Origin: Nemertoderma westbladi
Taxonomy: Eukaryota > Xenacoelomorpha > Nemertodermatida > Nemertodermatidae
Reading direction: 5' to 3'
NCBI GenBank assembly: GCA_032718475.1
Contig: JAUCBJ010006322.1
Coordinates: 59,181 to 123,180, forward strand
DNA length: 64,000 nt
Below the pieces are notes generated by a model. The model had not been told where the DNA came from. It did no database searches and worked only from the letters and a program-made list of their open reading frames with translations. The position numbers were made by a program, and so were the translations under genes. This document shows positions 1 through 10,352 of the stretch, one piece after another (the stretch's first letter is position 1; every line of letters starts with the position of its first letter).

Positions 1-625
1 GCCTGATGAAGAGTTTGAAGATGCTATGCGAAAATGTCACATATAGTTATTCCTTCCAAAGCTGGAGGGTTGTTAATAAGTGTTAAAGGAAGAGTAGGAT
101 TTTTTCCAAAAACAAGTTGGTATGATGAGAATCCAGAGACATTCTGTAAAGCATTCTTAGCATTGAGAGCCCAGACTACAGCCATGCTAATAGATAATTT
201 TTGGTCGTCTTCGATCATTTTGGTAACCATTGTATCAATAACAGCATGGTTTCGTTCACATAATCCATTCTGCCATGGACAACTTCAATGTTGAGATTTT
301 CACACCACCCCAAAACCGAAACCAGAACCTATCCATAAACTAATCACCTTGTCAATAATTGTCTCAGGTCTTTTATCAGTGATCACACAAGATAAACAAA
401 ATCTTGTAAACATATCAATTAAATGAAGGAAGTAGATTCCAGGTTGGAATTGCTTCAAATCCATGGCCATGGCCTCATTAAATTCTCTTGCCATAGGCAA
501 ACATACAAGTGGGCGAGCAGAATTTTTCTTAAAACGTTGACAAACTTCACATCGATTCTCAATTTCCTGTAGAACTTGTTTCATCTCGTCATGTAGTCGT
601 CTCGTAATGTCCTCTCGTAATGTCA
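1..625 (-). pseudogene. Integrase of a copia-like LTR retrotransposon, internally deleted
   Basis: Read on the minus strand, ~620 to 300 gives a zinc-binding tail (ENRCEVCQRF) followed by the start of an integrase core: AMDLKQF holds the first catalytic Asp and YFLHLIDMFTRF the next strand. A second open piece, ~290 to 24, gives WQNGLCERNHAV, which carries the third catalytic residue (Glu), then NAKNALQNVSGFSSYQLVFG. The stretch between them that should hold the second catalytic Asp is absent, so a deletion near 295-305 removed it and shifted the frame. Integrase follows protease directly, which is the Ty1/copia order. RT would then lie beyond base 1 and is not visible. The residue pattern resembles a family I know from cnidarian and amphioxus repeats; the clade name is uncertain. 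Confidence 0.8.
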
Positions 626-1075
626 AGGGGTATTTCCCGCCCAAAAATGATTGCTGTATCATAGTCAAGATCAAGCTGAATTTGCGCCCTCTTCATGGCA
701 GTCTTACTCAAAAGTAAAGGAATGTCACTGTCTGCAACATCACTATGAATAACCGCTTTCTTACCTGCAAGTTCACAAGGGAACCATTCTTCATATAATG
801 AAATCTTATTTTCTCCACACCCAACACGAAAAAGTCTACTACCATTACCTTCCTCATCGATTTTTCTTCTGGAGTCAGCGTCGACAAATAACAAATAACG
901 ACAAATAACTTTCCTGCCACAGTAGAACTGCAAGCACTATCCAACACTACCGCATTCCTAGCCTCAGAAGTCAGCAAACCCATGTCCTTTGTATTTGACC
1001 CAGTGAATAAAACCAAATTGACTTCTTCACGTTCATTGTTACCACATACCTCAAAAACCCTTTCCATATTCTCAT
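626..1075 (-). pseudogene. Aspartic protease domain of the same copia-like element, frameshifted
   Basis: The minus strand gives ARNAVVLDSACSSTVAGK around 960-905. The retroviral-type active site is DSA here, where DSG/DTG is usual. After a frameshift near 895 the domain continues in another frame as ADSDIPLLLSKTAMKRAQ (~735-680) and ends at ITRGHY (~610). The roughly 60-residue linker that normally precedes the integrase zinc-binding region appears deleted, because RGHY lies next to the HDEMKQVLQEIENRCEVC segment. The role would have been cleavage of the Gag-Pol polyprotein. With the frameshift and deletion this copy cannot make it. Confidence 0.75.
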
Positions 1076-1084
1076 AGCTATCTG

Positions 1085-2038
1085 GACAGGTTTTTACAAA
1101 ATGACGAATGGAATCACAGGAACTGCACCTCAGGATGTTCCCTTCTGTATCAGTGGGATTTAATTTCTACGTTCTTTTAGTTGCCTTAACCTTGAGGAAT
1201 CATTGGTTTGTTTGTCGGATGTGGATGGAACCATACGTATAAAAGCTGGTTTCCCCTGGTTCCTATCGCCCATGCTGTAGTTCGAGTGGTTTCCCTGATT
1301 GAATGAACTATAAGGCTGCCGATATGATTGACGAAAATTATTTGATGAATAATATTTTCGATTACGTGCTTGTGCTATATTGACATGTTCAATGTCACCT
1401 TCGCCTGATAACAGCACACCATCCTCTAGGAGATCAGAAGATCTAACTAGAACATAGCTATCAGCGATATTTGCCTCTTCAAGTTTCACTATGGGATCGG
1501 TTTGCTCTGAAACAGGCTTGGATTGCGAACCAAAAAACTTCTTAAGAGAACTTTTAGTTTGAGCAAATAAGGAGCCCTTTTTAGTATAATCAACTGCAGT
1601 AAGAACAAGAAGCCTCTCTTTGTGCGTTAGTTTAGCAGCATCAAGCAGCTTAAAAGCCATGACAGGTTGCGGAAGTTCCATTCCGCATTGTTTTGTTTTA
1701 TTGTATAGTTTCTCGAACTCAATAATAAAATTCGAAATCTGTATATTTTTCATAGACGAATGTTAACACGTCTTTTTTGAACAGATTGTCGAATAATGAA
1801 TTAATGTACTTACCCCATCCAGTGTTTTTAATGAATCGAGAGTGAGTTCAGTAAATACCTTGTCTCGAACCCCCGTAGCGTCGTCCTCGGGTAAAGCCAA
1901 CGCAATAGCTAAACCTTGTTGTTACGGGGAAAGTTCAGTCACTTCGCTCCATGCTTTGAGTTCCTGTACATAACGCTCATACGGTTTTTTAACGCTGTCA
2001 AACGAAGGAGGATTTTTGTATGATGATGATGCCGTCAT
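1085..2038 (-). pseudogene. Gag of the copia-like element with zinc knuckle, disrupted
   Basis: The likely start is the ATG at 2038 (MTASSSYKNPPSFDSVKK). The frame runs to a TAA at ~1920 that reads like a mutated Gln codon (LSP*QQGLAIALALPEDD). Frameshifts near 1830-1760 separate this from the large open piece 1753-1160 (IIEFEKLYNKTKQ, LLDAAKLTHKERLLVLT). Beyond its stop, another frame at ~1110-1085 holds a CX2CX4HX4C zinc knuckle (CSSCDSIRHFVKTC). The order core then knuckle, followed by protease, is standard for Gag. At least one stop and two or more frameshifts make it a pseudogene. Confidence 0.8.
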
Positions 2039-2049
2039 TGAATTAGCTT

Positions 2050-2240
2050 TAAGAAACTTGTCACCTGTGAACGCCTGTAAAGTAGTTGCCAAAACGCCGC
2101 CAATTAATAATCTTGTCACCTGTGAACGCTGAATGCCTGTAACTGTGTAAATTAGTCGCCAAAACGCTGCCAATTAATAATCTTGTCACCTGTGAACGCT
2201 GAATCCCTGTAACTGTGTAATGTAGTCGCCAAACGCCACC
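2050..2240. repeat. Short tandem repeat in the copia-like leader, ~72-bp period
   Basis: The block CTTGTCACCTGTGAACGC recurs at about 2056, 2112 and 2184, each time followed by CTGTAA and a GTCGCCAAA-type segment. There are about 2.6 diverged copies, lying in the untranslated leader between the primer site and gag. Confidence 0.75.
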
Positions 2241-2344
2241 GCTAACGCAACGCCTCGTGTTCTTCGTCGCAAGATATGCCAGTTACCGGTAGGCCACTTT
2301 CACTATATGTTCGCACTTATTCGCTGCCACCAGCACCGGCTACC

Positions 2345-2356
2345 GCTCTGCTACCA
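2345..2356 (-). promoter_or_regulatory. Primer-binding site complementary to initiator tRNA-Met
   Basis: The minus strand reads TGGTAGCAGAGC directly inside the LTR edge at 2357 with no spacer. The first 11 bases equal the complement of the 3' end of animal initiator tRNA-Met (CTCTGCTACCA). This primes minus-strand DNA synthesis in many copia-group elements. Its position and polarity agree with the gag-protease-integrase order on the minus strand. Confidence 0.75.
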
Positions 2357-2520
2357 TGTTAAAATTGGATTCGACGCAATACAATAATATATTATTCATA
2401 TTGAATAGAAACACTAAATATAATAAACCGAACACTTAATTGCTATTGGCCTACTACTGTACTACTCTACTGTCAACCTACAGACGTACTGCCGGTACTC
2501 ATAAAGTAACACTTTTAACA
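2357..2520 (-). mobile_element. 5' LTR of the copia-like element (164 bp)
   Basis: The segment begins TGTTAAAA (2357-2364) and ends TTTTAACA (2513-2520), an exact 8-bp inverted terminal repeat with the canonical TG...CA ends. The primer-binding site abuts its inner end. The partner LTR would lie left of base 1, so identity and target duplication (expected GCTAT from 2521-2525) cannot be tested here. 164 bp is short for an LTR. Confidence 0.7.
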
Positions 2521-3242
2521 GCTATCTAACCTCGGATTTAGAAATTTTGAAAGGAGTACACCACACCCCACCTCCGCCTTCCCCACCCTAGTTAGAATAT
2601 ACCATACACATTATAAATTATATTATAAATTAAATTAGTTAAATTGGTCGGTTGGTGAATGAATAATATGTTGATAAATTGCAGCCAAATGATTGGTAGA
2701 TTATTAATCAGACAATAACTTCAATAAGTATATCCAAATTAAGTATGCATTGCATATGCAAGTGTAGCGCACGGAAATTTTTAGGATTAGGGTTATTCTG
2801 TTATTGATGAGAAGAGCTGAAAACTAGTGCAGTAGTGTTGCTGAATAAAGATATCGAGAGTAACAAAATCGATTTACAGTGTTTTCTAAGGGGTCTGTCA
2901 TGACATGGTGACATACCCCCTAAATCCGCCACTGGGCAATTACATGTAATCTTTGCAACATCCAGCGCGCCAGTTAAAATAGACATTGCACATAAAGAAG
3001 ACATTGTGAGGAATAAATATGGTATTGGGATCGGTTTTCCCATCCAAAATGAAAAAATAGAGGCAAAGAGTAAACTTGTTATTTATCGCTCCAGTTATAC
3101 ATACTCCATTTCTTTAATAGAATCGAAAACAATAGACTTTCGATTTCACATTAACATAAACACATGTTTAGTTATGAATTGTGCTGCTAACCAGTACATA
3201 AACACTAAGCAGGTACTTTTGACACCAAAGCAGATTCTTTTC
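2521..3242. other. Intergenic, nothing recognised
   Basis: AT-rich sequence. A possible 83-aa reading frame at 3006-3257 has no recognisable motif and runs into the retrotransposon fragment that follows. Confidence 0.4.
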
Positions 3243-4330
3243 AGGGAATCTCATTAATCTAGATTGCTGCAAAGCTTTACAATAGAATTATATTAAATCG
3301 CATTAGGGATCGGATCCCATGGAGAGACTGCTCCGTGGAAATCAGAATGGGTTTCATAAAGGTCGTGGGTCCATGTAGCCAATTTTGGCACTTAGAAGGA
3401 TAATTGAAGAGTTATTTATTTGTTTAATGTCTCGTATATTTAATTATACAGTTATATTCACCAATCTTAAAAAATTTGTATATTGCAGAAGAATTACAAA
3501 TTACTGTACCACCACCTAGTTAGGGTGCTGTATCCGTCAGTATATAAATAATTGTGGTTGACCATTCTACGCATGTCCTTAGATCACCATGATATTTTGT
3601 TGATAATTTATTTATTTCAACGCAACAACACTAATACAATATAAGTATTATGGTTGGAGATACTGGTAAATTGTTAATTATACAGTATAGTCACCAATAT
3701 TGACTTCACCATTAATAACGACTATTTTACAGTATGATACGTGACATGTTCCACAGATTTAGTAAACCACACAAACAACTGGTTTACGGGGCAGCGACAA
3801 CGTACTGTAATGGTGTTATGTTCTACAACATGGATTAACGAGCCATATAATATGGGGTGATGGTAACTGCACGTACTTGCTCCAGAAGTCGAGGAAATCC
3901 ATCCAAGTACCTAATTGCTCCAGAAGTCGAGGAAATCCTTCCAAGTACCTAACTGATTAGACTTTGCTAATGACTTAGGAGTACTCTCAGAATCACTAGA
4001 AGGAGCCCAACGGCTCCTCATCTCATTAGAACAGGCTGCTACTAGTGTTGGTCCAAGCTTGACACTTGAACAAAGCAGCATTTGTTTTCGCCGTGAGGAC
4101 CAGCCTGTTCACAATCTAGCGCTTCTTTGGCAGCCCCATGGAGAAAATAAGCATGGTGGACAGCCCATGCATGACTTTTTTGAGACGCCTCTTAAAGGAC
4201 ACTGGCCTTGAAGATGCGGATAATCTCGTGAAAGTCATGGGGAGTTGTGGTGGTGCAAATTTGTTTCATAGCCGGCATAGCATTCTGAATGCACGCTGCA
4301 ATGGGCTTGCCAATTGTGGATTGCATGGTG
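3243..4330 (+). pseudogene. Decayed, internally deleted copy of the 30678-34037 non-LTR retrotransposon
   Basis: Three blocks match the intact element at nucleotide level in the same order. 3243-3415 matches ~32678-32840 (RT palm start; GGAAATCAGAATGGGTTTC). ~3554-3590 matches ~33096-33130. 3880-4310 matches ~33170-33300 and then jumps to ~33745-33970. Within 3880-3960 a ~36-bp piece containing CCAGAAGTCGAGGAAATCC is tandemly duplicated. The catalytic RT region between the blocks is lost. Stops and indels are frequent, so this is an old copy. Confidence 0.85.
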
Positions 4331-4984
4331 GTTGCAAAATATTTTTGTTAAGGCAACCGATTATAGATAGACAGAAGATAGGTAGGTAGGTAAGGTAAGT
4401 TCTCGTTTTTAAAAATTGTGTGCATACCAATCAATTGTTAAATAAACATCTCTCTTAGCTTTTATGTGTACGTTTTCAGCTTCAACAGCGCTGCCACTCT
4501 CCATTGATTCAAAATTTGCGCAGCCACTAAATTTTGCACAGCGTAACACATCGTCATATTTGCACAGGTGCGAACAATTTGAGCAGGTGTGGCAGCCCTA
4601 AACTTCAAAGAAGTGACGTTGGTTTAAGTTGACTGATAGCTGTGCTACTATATTTACAGTAGGAAATAAAGTAGCACAGTAAATAGACTTTTAGTAGAGT
4701 TAGAATATAATTTTTTACACAAGCTTTATAATAATGTTTCTTAGGTGCCATTATATTATGAAGTATAATATATTTTTCCATACTATTGCCGCCTGATTAG
4801 GATCGTGGATTTCAGGATATTTTTAAGTGTATTGCCATGAATGTAGCTTGTGCCACTAGTATTGTGTTAACTTCTATCAACACAGAAAACATGATAAAAA
4901 ATAAAAAAGGAACTTTACTGGAGGGTCACACACACATTGGTTATTATACGACACTAATAACCTTGTAAAAGGAGTATCACATGT
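4331..4984. other. Intergenic, nothing recognised
   Basis: AT-rich sequence with a short GATA/GGTA-rich patch at ~4366-4396 and no coding or structural signal. Confidence 0.4.
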
Positions 4985-5290
4985 AATTAAACCGTACTAA
5001 GCACAATGAACTGGAGCTATATCTAATTAAGCAATGCTCGTAGGTTACTACTGGTATTACCAAATTACAGTCAGATGAATCTGGTGGTTGGTTTTATAAT
5101 TACAGTTACTTTTACGTTTCTGTCAATTCGCCCCATAGCGGCAGACAGAGGAGGGACTATATAATTTCTAAACTTTTGATAGACTACATGTGTACCAAGT
5201 TTGGTTATATTTCATCAATGATTGACCGACTTATTAGTGTTCAAACATTCTAGCCACAAACCCAGCCAGCAAGCCACAAACAAAATAATA
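4985..5290 (+). repeat. Dispersed repeat, copy 1 of 3 in the window
   Basis: It aligns with 55861-56220 and with 59276-61170 (the latter interrupted by a DNA transposon). Shared landmarks in order are ACTAAGCACAATGAACTGGA, ATTCGCCCCATAGCGGCAG, AGACTACATGTGTACCAAGT and GCCACAAAC. No ORF is present. It is a non-autonomous or fragmentary element of unknown class. Its right end leads straight into the 35-bp minisatellite. Confidence 0.85.
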
Positions 5291-6475
5291 ATAGCTACAG
5301 GAACCCGAGCAGAGCTCCAGTGATATAGCTACAGGAACCCGAGCAGAGCTCCAGTGATAATAGCTGCAGGAACCCTAACAGAGCTCCAGTAATAATAGCT
5401 ACAGGAACCCGAGCAGAGCTCCAGTAATAATAGCTACAGGAACCCGAGCAGAGCTCCAGTAATAATAGCTACAGGAACCCGAGCAGAGCTCCAGTGATAA
5501 TAGCTGCAGGAACCCTAACAGAGCTCCAGTAATAATAGCTACAGGAACCCGAGCAGAGCTCCAGTAATAATAGCTACAGGAACCCGAGCAGAGCTCCAGT
5601 AATAATAGCTACAGGAACCCGAGCAGAGCTCCAGTGATAATAGCTACAGGAACCCGACCAGAGCTCCTGTGATAATAGCTGCAGGAACCCTAACAGAGCT
5701 CCAGTAATAATAGCTACAGGAACACAAGCAGAGCTCCAGTAATAATAGCTACAGGAACCCGAGCAGAGCTCCAGTAATAATAGCTACAGGAATCCGAGCA
5801 GAGCTCCAGTAATAATAGCTACAGGAACCCGAGCAGAGCTCCAGTAATAATAGCTACAGGAACCCGAGCAGAGCTCCAGTAATAATAGCTACAGGAACCC
5901 GACCAGAGCTCCAGTGATAATAGCTACAGGAACCCGAGCAGAGCTCCAGTAATAATAGCTACAGGAACCCGACCAGAGCTCCAGTAATAATAGCTACAGG
6001 AATCCGAGCAGAGCTCCAGTGATAATAGCTGCAGGAACCCTAACAGAGCTCCAGTAATAATAGCTACAGGAACCCGACCAGAGCTCCAGTAATAATAGCT
6101 ACAGGAACCCGACCAGAGCTCCAGTGATAATAGCTGCAGGAACCCTAACAGAGCTCCAGTAATAATAGCTACAGGAACCCGAGCAGAGCTCCAGTAATAA
6201 TAGCTACAGGAACCCGAGCAGAGCTCCAGTAATAATAGCTACAGGAACCCGAGCAGAGCTCCAGTAATAATAGCTACAGGAACCCGACCAGAGCTCCAGT
6301 GATAATAGCTACAGGAACCCGAGCAGAGCTCCAGTAATAATAGCTACAGGAACCCGACCAGAGCTCCAGTAATAATAGCTACAGGAATCCGAGCAGAGCT
6401 CCAGTGATAATAGCTGCAGGAACCCGAGCTGAGCTCTAATAATAGCTACAGGAACCTGAGCAGAGCTCCAGTGAT
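5291..6475. repeat. 35-bp minisatellite, about 34 units
   Basis: Units run AATAATAGCTACAGGAACCC followed by GAGCAGAGCTCCAGT. Variants are shared between units: AACCCTAACA with GCTGC, GACCA for GAGCA, AATCC for AACCC, and GAT for AAT at the junction. The variants fall in the same order in units ~17-22 and ~28-33, so blocks of about 11 units have duplicated. A single diverged unit (AGCTGCAGGAACTCGAGC) sits at the same place in the two other copies of the dispersed repeat (~56225 and ~61158). Confidence 0.97.
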
Positions 6476-6814
6476 AAATAGTAAATCGTTGCTTTAATTA
6501 ATCATGTAACCTTGGTCTGATTCAGTTGTGGTTCTATTTATGTTGGCTGAAACTTTCCTGTGGAGCAGGTGGCACAGGATGTAGGGAGGAACATCATTCA
6601 TTAACATTTGAGCTAATACGATTCTTTATAAGACTAAATTACGGGATACATGGAAGAGGGGGAGGGAGTAACATAATTATACTGCACTATGTTTGTGAAG
6701 CACCACTACAGTTTTATGCCTTCCTTGTTAGGGTAATTAAAGGTTGAATCCCCACAATTTACTGTGCAATATTTTTTATGTAATGCAAAATAGTGCCAAT
6801 AACTTATCCTGTTT
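6476..6814. other. Intergenic, nothing recognised
   Basis: The only reading frame (6526-6747, 73 aa) has no recognisable domain. Confidence 0.4.
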
Positions 6815-7203
6815 ACGACCTTGATCTACATAGACGTGAAGGTGTTTAACCCCTTCTGTTCCTCCAACCCGAGGTCAATCGAATCGGCCTACCAGAAGCA
6901 CGAGGGGGAAAAGCGCCGTAAATACGAAGAGCGGATAACTGAAATAGAACACTCCGGTTTCTGTCCCTTCGTTCTAGCCACAACCGGTGGTGCCAGTAGG
7001 AGTGCCCATGCTCTAATTAATAGAATTGCACTTCTACTGTCGGTAAAGAGGGAGGGACACACAACTGTGGCGCTGAGCCCGGTTAGGTTTTGCCCTGCAG
7101 CGTTCCGCACTGATGTGCCTCAGGGGCGCTCGTGTCCCTAAGACCAGACGGACCTACCAGTCCCTGGGGGATACTGGCATCCGATGTGAGGTGGCGGAGG
7201 CCC
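6815..7203 (+). pseudogene. C-terminal fragment of an RT-associated transposon protein, frameshifted
   Basis: Frame 1 from ~6830 gives DVKVFNPFCSSN, then YQKHEGEKRRKYEERI and FVLATTGGASRSA. After a frameshift near 7070 a second frame gives LQRSALMCLRGARVPKTRR. The spaced pattern (VxNP, YxxHExxKxxxYxxR, TGG, LRxxxxCLRGxR) is one I know from the C-terminal end of retroelement polyproteins abundant in cnidarian, fish and echinoderm genomes. I do not know its biochemical role. Nothing else of the parent element is present. Confidence 0.6.
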
Positions 7204-7990
7204 ACATTCCTGGTGTAGGTACCTAGGGAGGGTCTATGGTTCACTGGACTGCGACTGGGAATTTTAGTCCCTTTGTGAATCTGGTTGCGGGAGTGTTTGT
7301 TTTTATTGTGGTGGATGGAGGGGAGCCTATAGTTAAATCGTGCTTTATGTGTTCTACATATTTATATTTATCATATGTTAATAATATACGATAACTAAAC
7401 ACTGTTAAACTATTTCAAATATGCTGAAACTTTACTAATTCGTTACCTTATGTATTATAAACCTCCCTAGCATAAAAATGTTAAAAATATTTAATTGGAA
7501 TTTTTTTAAATTGAATTTAAAATTTTGAACCACGCACATGACCAAGTGGGGTCAGAATTGACCTCACTAATAATTTATATGTAAAACTAACTTATGATTA
7601 AATATCTAATTAATTTAGCTATTTCAGCCAGTGAGGTGAATGGATAATGGCAAATCAACGGCCATTTTACTCATGTAGGCATATCTGTCACTAGCAGGGG
7701 ACCATGCAGCTATGCATAGCTACACAGGTACAGTATCTATGTAGCTACCTGCAGTAGAAATAGTATTACCCCGGCCCTGTATCTATTGAAATAGGCTAAC
7801 TGTACTTCAGTATCAAAATGAATGTAGGCTTGGCCTAGGTTTGTAGGTCAGTAGGTTGTAATAATTTTGCACCCATTGCTGGTCTGGTTATTTTATTTAT
7901 ATTATGTATGTAGGCCTATTGATCAGCTGAACAATGGATAAAGTTTATCCGCAGCGGAGGAGAATTCAGAGGATCGATCGATTTTATGAA
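7204..7990. other. Intergenic, nothing recognised
   Basis: AT-rich sequence with no ORF or repeat that could be supported. Confidence 0.4.
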
Positions 7991-8180
7991 CCTCCTGAGG
8001 TACTCTCAAATTATGACAATAATCATCGAGGCAATTGGTTCGTTAAAATCGCGTCCGTCATCGGGACCAGATGGCGTCAGCTCACAGCATGCTAAAAGGT
8101 TCCCAATTAACATTATTATGTGGTTAACGGTGCTGTTTAATTTTGTTATCACGACAGGAAATTTTCCTATAAGTTGGGGC
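7991..8180 (+). pseudogene. Non-LTR RT fragment (N-terminal fingers region)
   Basis: The frame reads IIEAIGSLKSRPSSGPDGVS followed by LTVLFNFVITTGNFPISW. This is the spacing of RT block 1 and block 2 in non-LTR elements (LKSxxxxGxDGVS ... LxxLFNxxxxxGxxPxxW). The frame then runs into a heptamer microsatellite. About 60 residues survive and no catalytic block is present. Confidence 0.65.
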
Positions 8181-8181
8181 C

Positions 8182-8243
8182 GACAGCCGACAAGTATACA
8201 GCCGACAACCGACAACCGGCAGCCGACAGCCGACAACCGATAG
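8182..8243. repeat. Heptamer microsatellite (CCGACAA)n
   Basis: About eight degenerate 7-bp units of CCGACAA/CCGACAG. A similar array in the reverse orientation lies at 9781-9862. Confidence 0.85.
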
Positions 8244-9780
8244 CCTACTGCAAATGCGGAGATTTCAGCCCATGACTATATTTCTCTTTCATTTATCGCC
8301 AGACCAATAATTACTACCAATTGGAGTAATGGGCATTACTTGGACCAGGTCACCCGAAAGTATTTTTAGCAGGCTAATTATGTCGTACATGTTTTTCTAT
8401 ATCAATTAAATTGTACAATAATTAAATTTCTTGGAAAAATAGACGAGATAAGGTCAGGTCTGCGTGAAATCCCCCCCCCCCTCAAGATGTGGGAAGAACT
8501 AAAAATAAAACACAATAAATATAATAAATGCAAGCTGTTATAATCATCGAATTAAAAAACATCGAGATAAATAAATCATATATCGCAAAAAATAATATCA
8601 AATAAAACGAATGTATAACCCCCCCCCCCCCCCCCCCCCCCGAACCTGGAGTTAGATTGAATCAAACCAAGCCAAAATTTCGAATTCTTTCAATTTGAGC
8701 GCTGTCTAATTGTTTATATAAAGCATTATCAATGAACACGTCATTAACAGAAAATGCTGGGTATTTTAAAACAACGCAGGTAATTTGAAGATGAAATGTT
8801 ACAAGTTCTTTTCCAATGGTGAGTTTGATTTCATTATTGGATCCCAGATAACTTCGACGATCCCAAGTTTTTAATACTAAATCTTCGGGGGAAGAATACC
8901 ATCCGTGACAGACCATCCATAAGACTATCCATAACACAGCAGTGTTAGCGTGTCAGAGTTTATTGGAAGGTCATGTTGCTTGACGATTACTGGCTATCCA
9001 TAATATAGCAGTGATATTAGTAAGTAACCTTCTTTTCACTTCCAATATAATTGAAAGATCAATTTACTTAATAGCACTCACTAGCTGTCTAACGAAACAG
9101 GCTGGCACGGTTAAGCATTGGATTACTTTGCTTGTAACATGCTCATGTTACTATGGATACTAAAACACCACAACCCGCCAATGACGTTAACTTTCCAATT
9201 GGGCCCTTATGGGACTACTCATTGAACGTATTGCATTCAATTGTACTGCATAAATAAGGGTAGCAATATAAAAATAAAATGTCACACAGTATACCATGTA
9301 TGTCCCGGAATATAGTGTCGTAATTCAGTGACACCCCCCCCCCCCCCCCCCCCCCAACCGCCCCCCTAAATTTTCTACAAATCTTAATGAGATTTCATGA
9401 AATTTGAAACAGGGATAGTTTCATTTCCCGACCTCTTACTGGGTGAACCAGAATTTTTATTTTTGCTTTCAATCTTTAGCTACAAGCGTTTAAAAAAAGT
9501 ATCTCCATCGATATTGCACCAGTTACACCGCAGTTATTCTTCTACCTTATAGCTGTTACTTGGTACTGCTAGAAAGCTGGCCATGCAAGGATTCCAAATA
9601 TGTAGCACAACCTGAATTTCGTTGAAAAATAGCTGAGGCGGGCTTTCAAAACTTGCATGGTTTTGCATCAGCGCTAGGCTATTTCATTATATTTAATAAA
9701 ATACACCATATTCTTAAAACAAATACAAATTCTTCATATAAATAGTATAATATATAATACAGTATATCGACCGAAAAGTG
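8244..9780. repeat. Intergenic stretch with long poly-C tracts and one arm of a MITE
   Basis: Poly-C runs lie at ~8470-8481, 8619-8641 (23 C) and 9334-9355 (22 C). Around 9288-9333 the sequence GGAATATAGTGTCGTAATTC next to poly-C resembles the left arm of the TIR element at 42281-42393, but no matching right arm is present. Otherwise nothing is recognised apart from the short ORF listed separately. Confidence 0.6.
8662..8937 (-). other. Unrecognised 91-aa reading frame
   Basis: The frame includes SPEDLVLKTWDRRSYLGSNN and a hydrophobic strand-like segment FHLQITCVVLKYPAF. The composition looks protein-like, but I cannot assign it to a family. It ends beside a 23-base poly-C tract. It may be an exon or element remnant, or chance. 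Confidence 0.2.
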
Positions 9781-9862
9781 ACAACCGTCGGTTGTCGGCT
9801 TTCTGCTGTCGGTTGTCGGTAGTCGGCTGTCGGTTGTGGGCTGTCTGTTGTCGGTTGTCGGC
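9781..9862. repeat. Heptamer microsatellite (TTGTCGG)n, inverse of 8182-8243
   Basis: About eleven degenerate units of TTGTCGG/CTGTCGG, the reverse complement of the 8182-8243 motif. Confidence 0.85.
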
Positions 9863-10180
9863 GTAACGTTTACACCCTAATTATAGTTTGAAGTTGTCTA
9901 GAAAATTTCTCGTACACCACCGGGACTACCCTCACGCTAATTTATTATCAGACAGAACAAAAAGTTTTTACTTGACTCATACTGCCTCCTACGACTTGCT
10001 TCACGGGCCGCTAGGCCCGTCTCTCGGAAAACAAGAGCCAATTATACTGGATAACATCTCTAAACCCTGAGGTAGTTGATTGGGGGTATAGTGATACATA
10101 ATGTTCATATATACGCTATTACTTATTTATTTATTTATTACTTATTTCCTTAGCACCCGTACTTTAAACTAAAAACTCAC
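9863..10180. other. Presumed intron or flank of the ankyrin gene
   Basis: No motif seen. A short frame at 9888-10070 is probably chance. Confidence 0.35.
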
Positions 10181-10352
10181 CACAGTCAATTAGAAGTTGT
10201 AGAGCATTCGTTTGGCCCGCCCAAGCAGCCCACAACAATGCTGTCATTCCATCATGATCAATAGTTTCGAAATTAGCTCTGTAGGCCTTCAACATGATCA
10301 TGACTGTCAGATTACCGTATGTAGCTGCTATATGCAATGCGGTTCGTCCGTG
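10181..10352 (-). CDS. Ankyrin-repeat exon of a host gene (internal exon)
   Basis: The minus strand shows a splice acceptor TTTACAG immediately before 10352 and a donor GTGAGT immediately after 10181, bounding 172 nt that are open in one frame. The translation carries two ankyrin repeats: HGRTALHIAATYGNL, then IDHDGMTALLWAAWAGQ and LQLLIDCG. The GxTALHxAAxxGN and DxxGxTALxWAAxxG patterns are diagnostic of the helix-turn-helix ankyrin scaffold used in protein binding. The exon starts in phase 0 and ends in phase 1, so neighbouring exons must lie on both sides; none was found in the window. This is the only clear host coding sequence here. Gene identity is unknown, since ankyrin repeats occur in hundreds of proteins. 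Confidence 0.8.

Noticed and set aside
5291..6475. 35-bp repeats considered as a CRISPR array
   Set aside because: Units are contiguous with no unique spacers, and the context is an animal genome.
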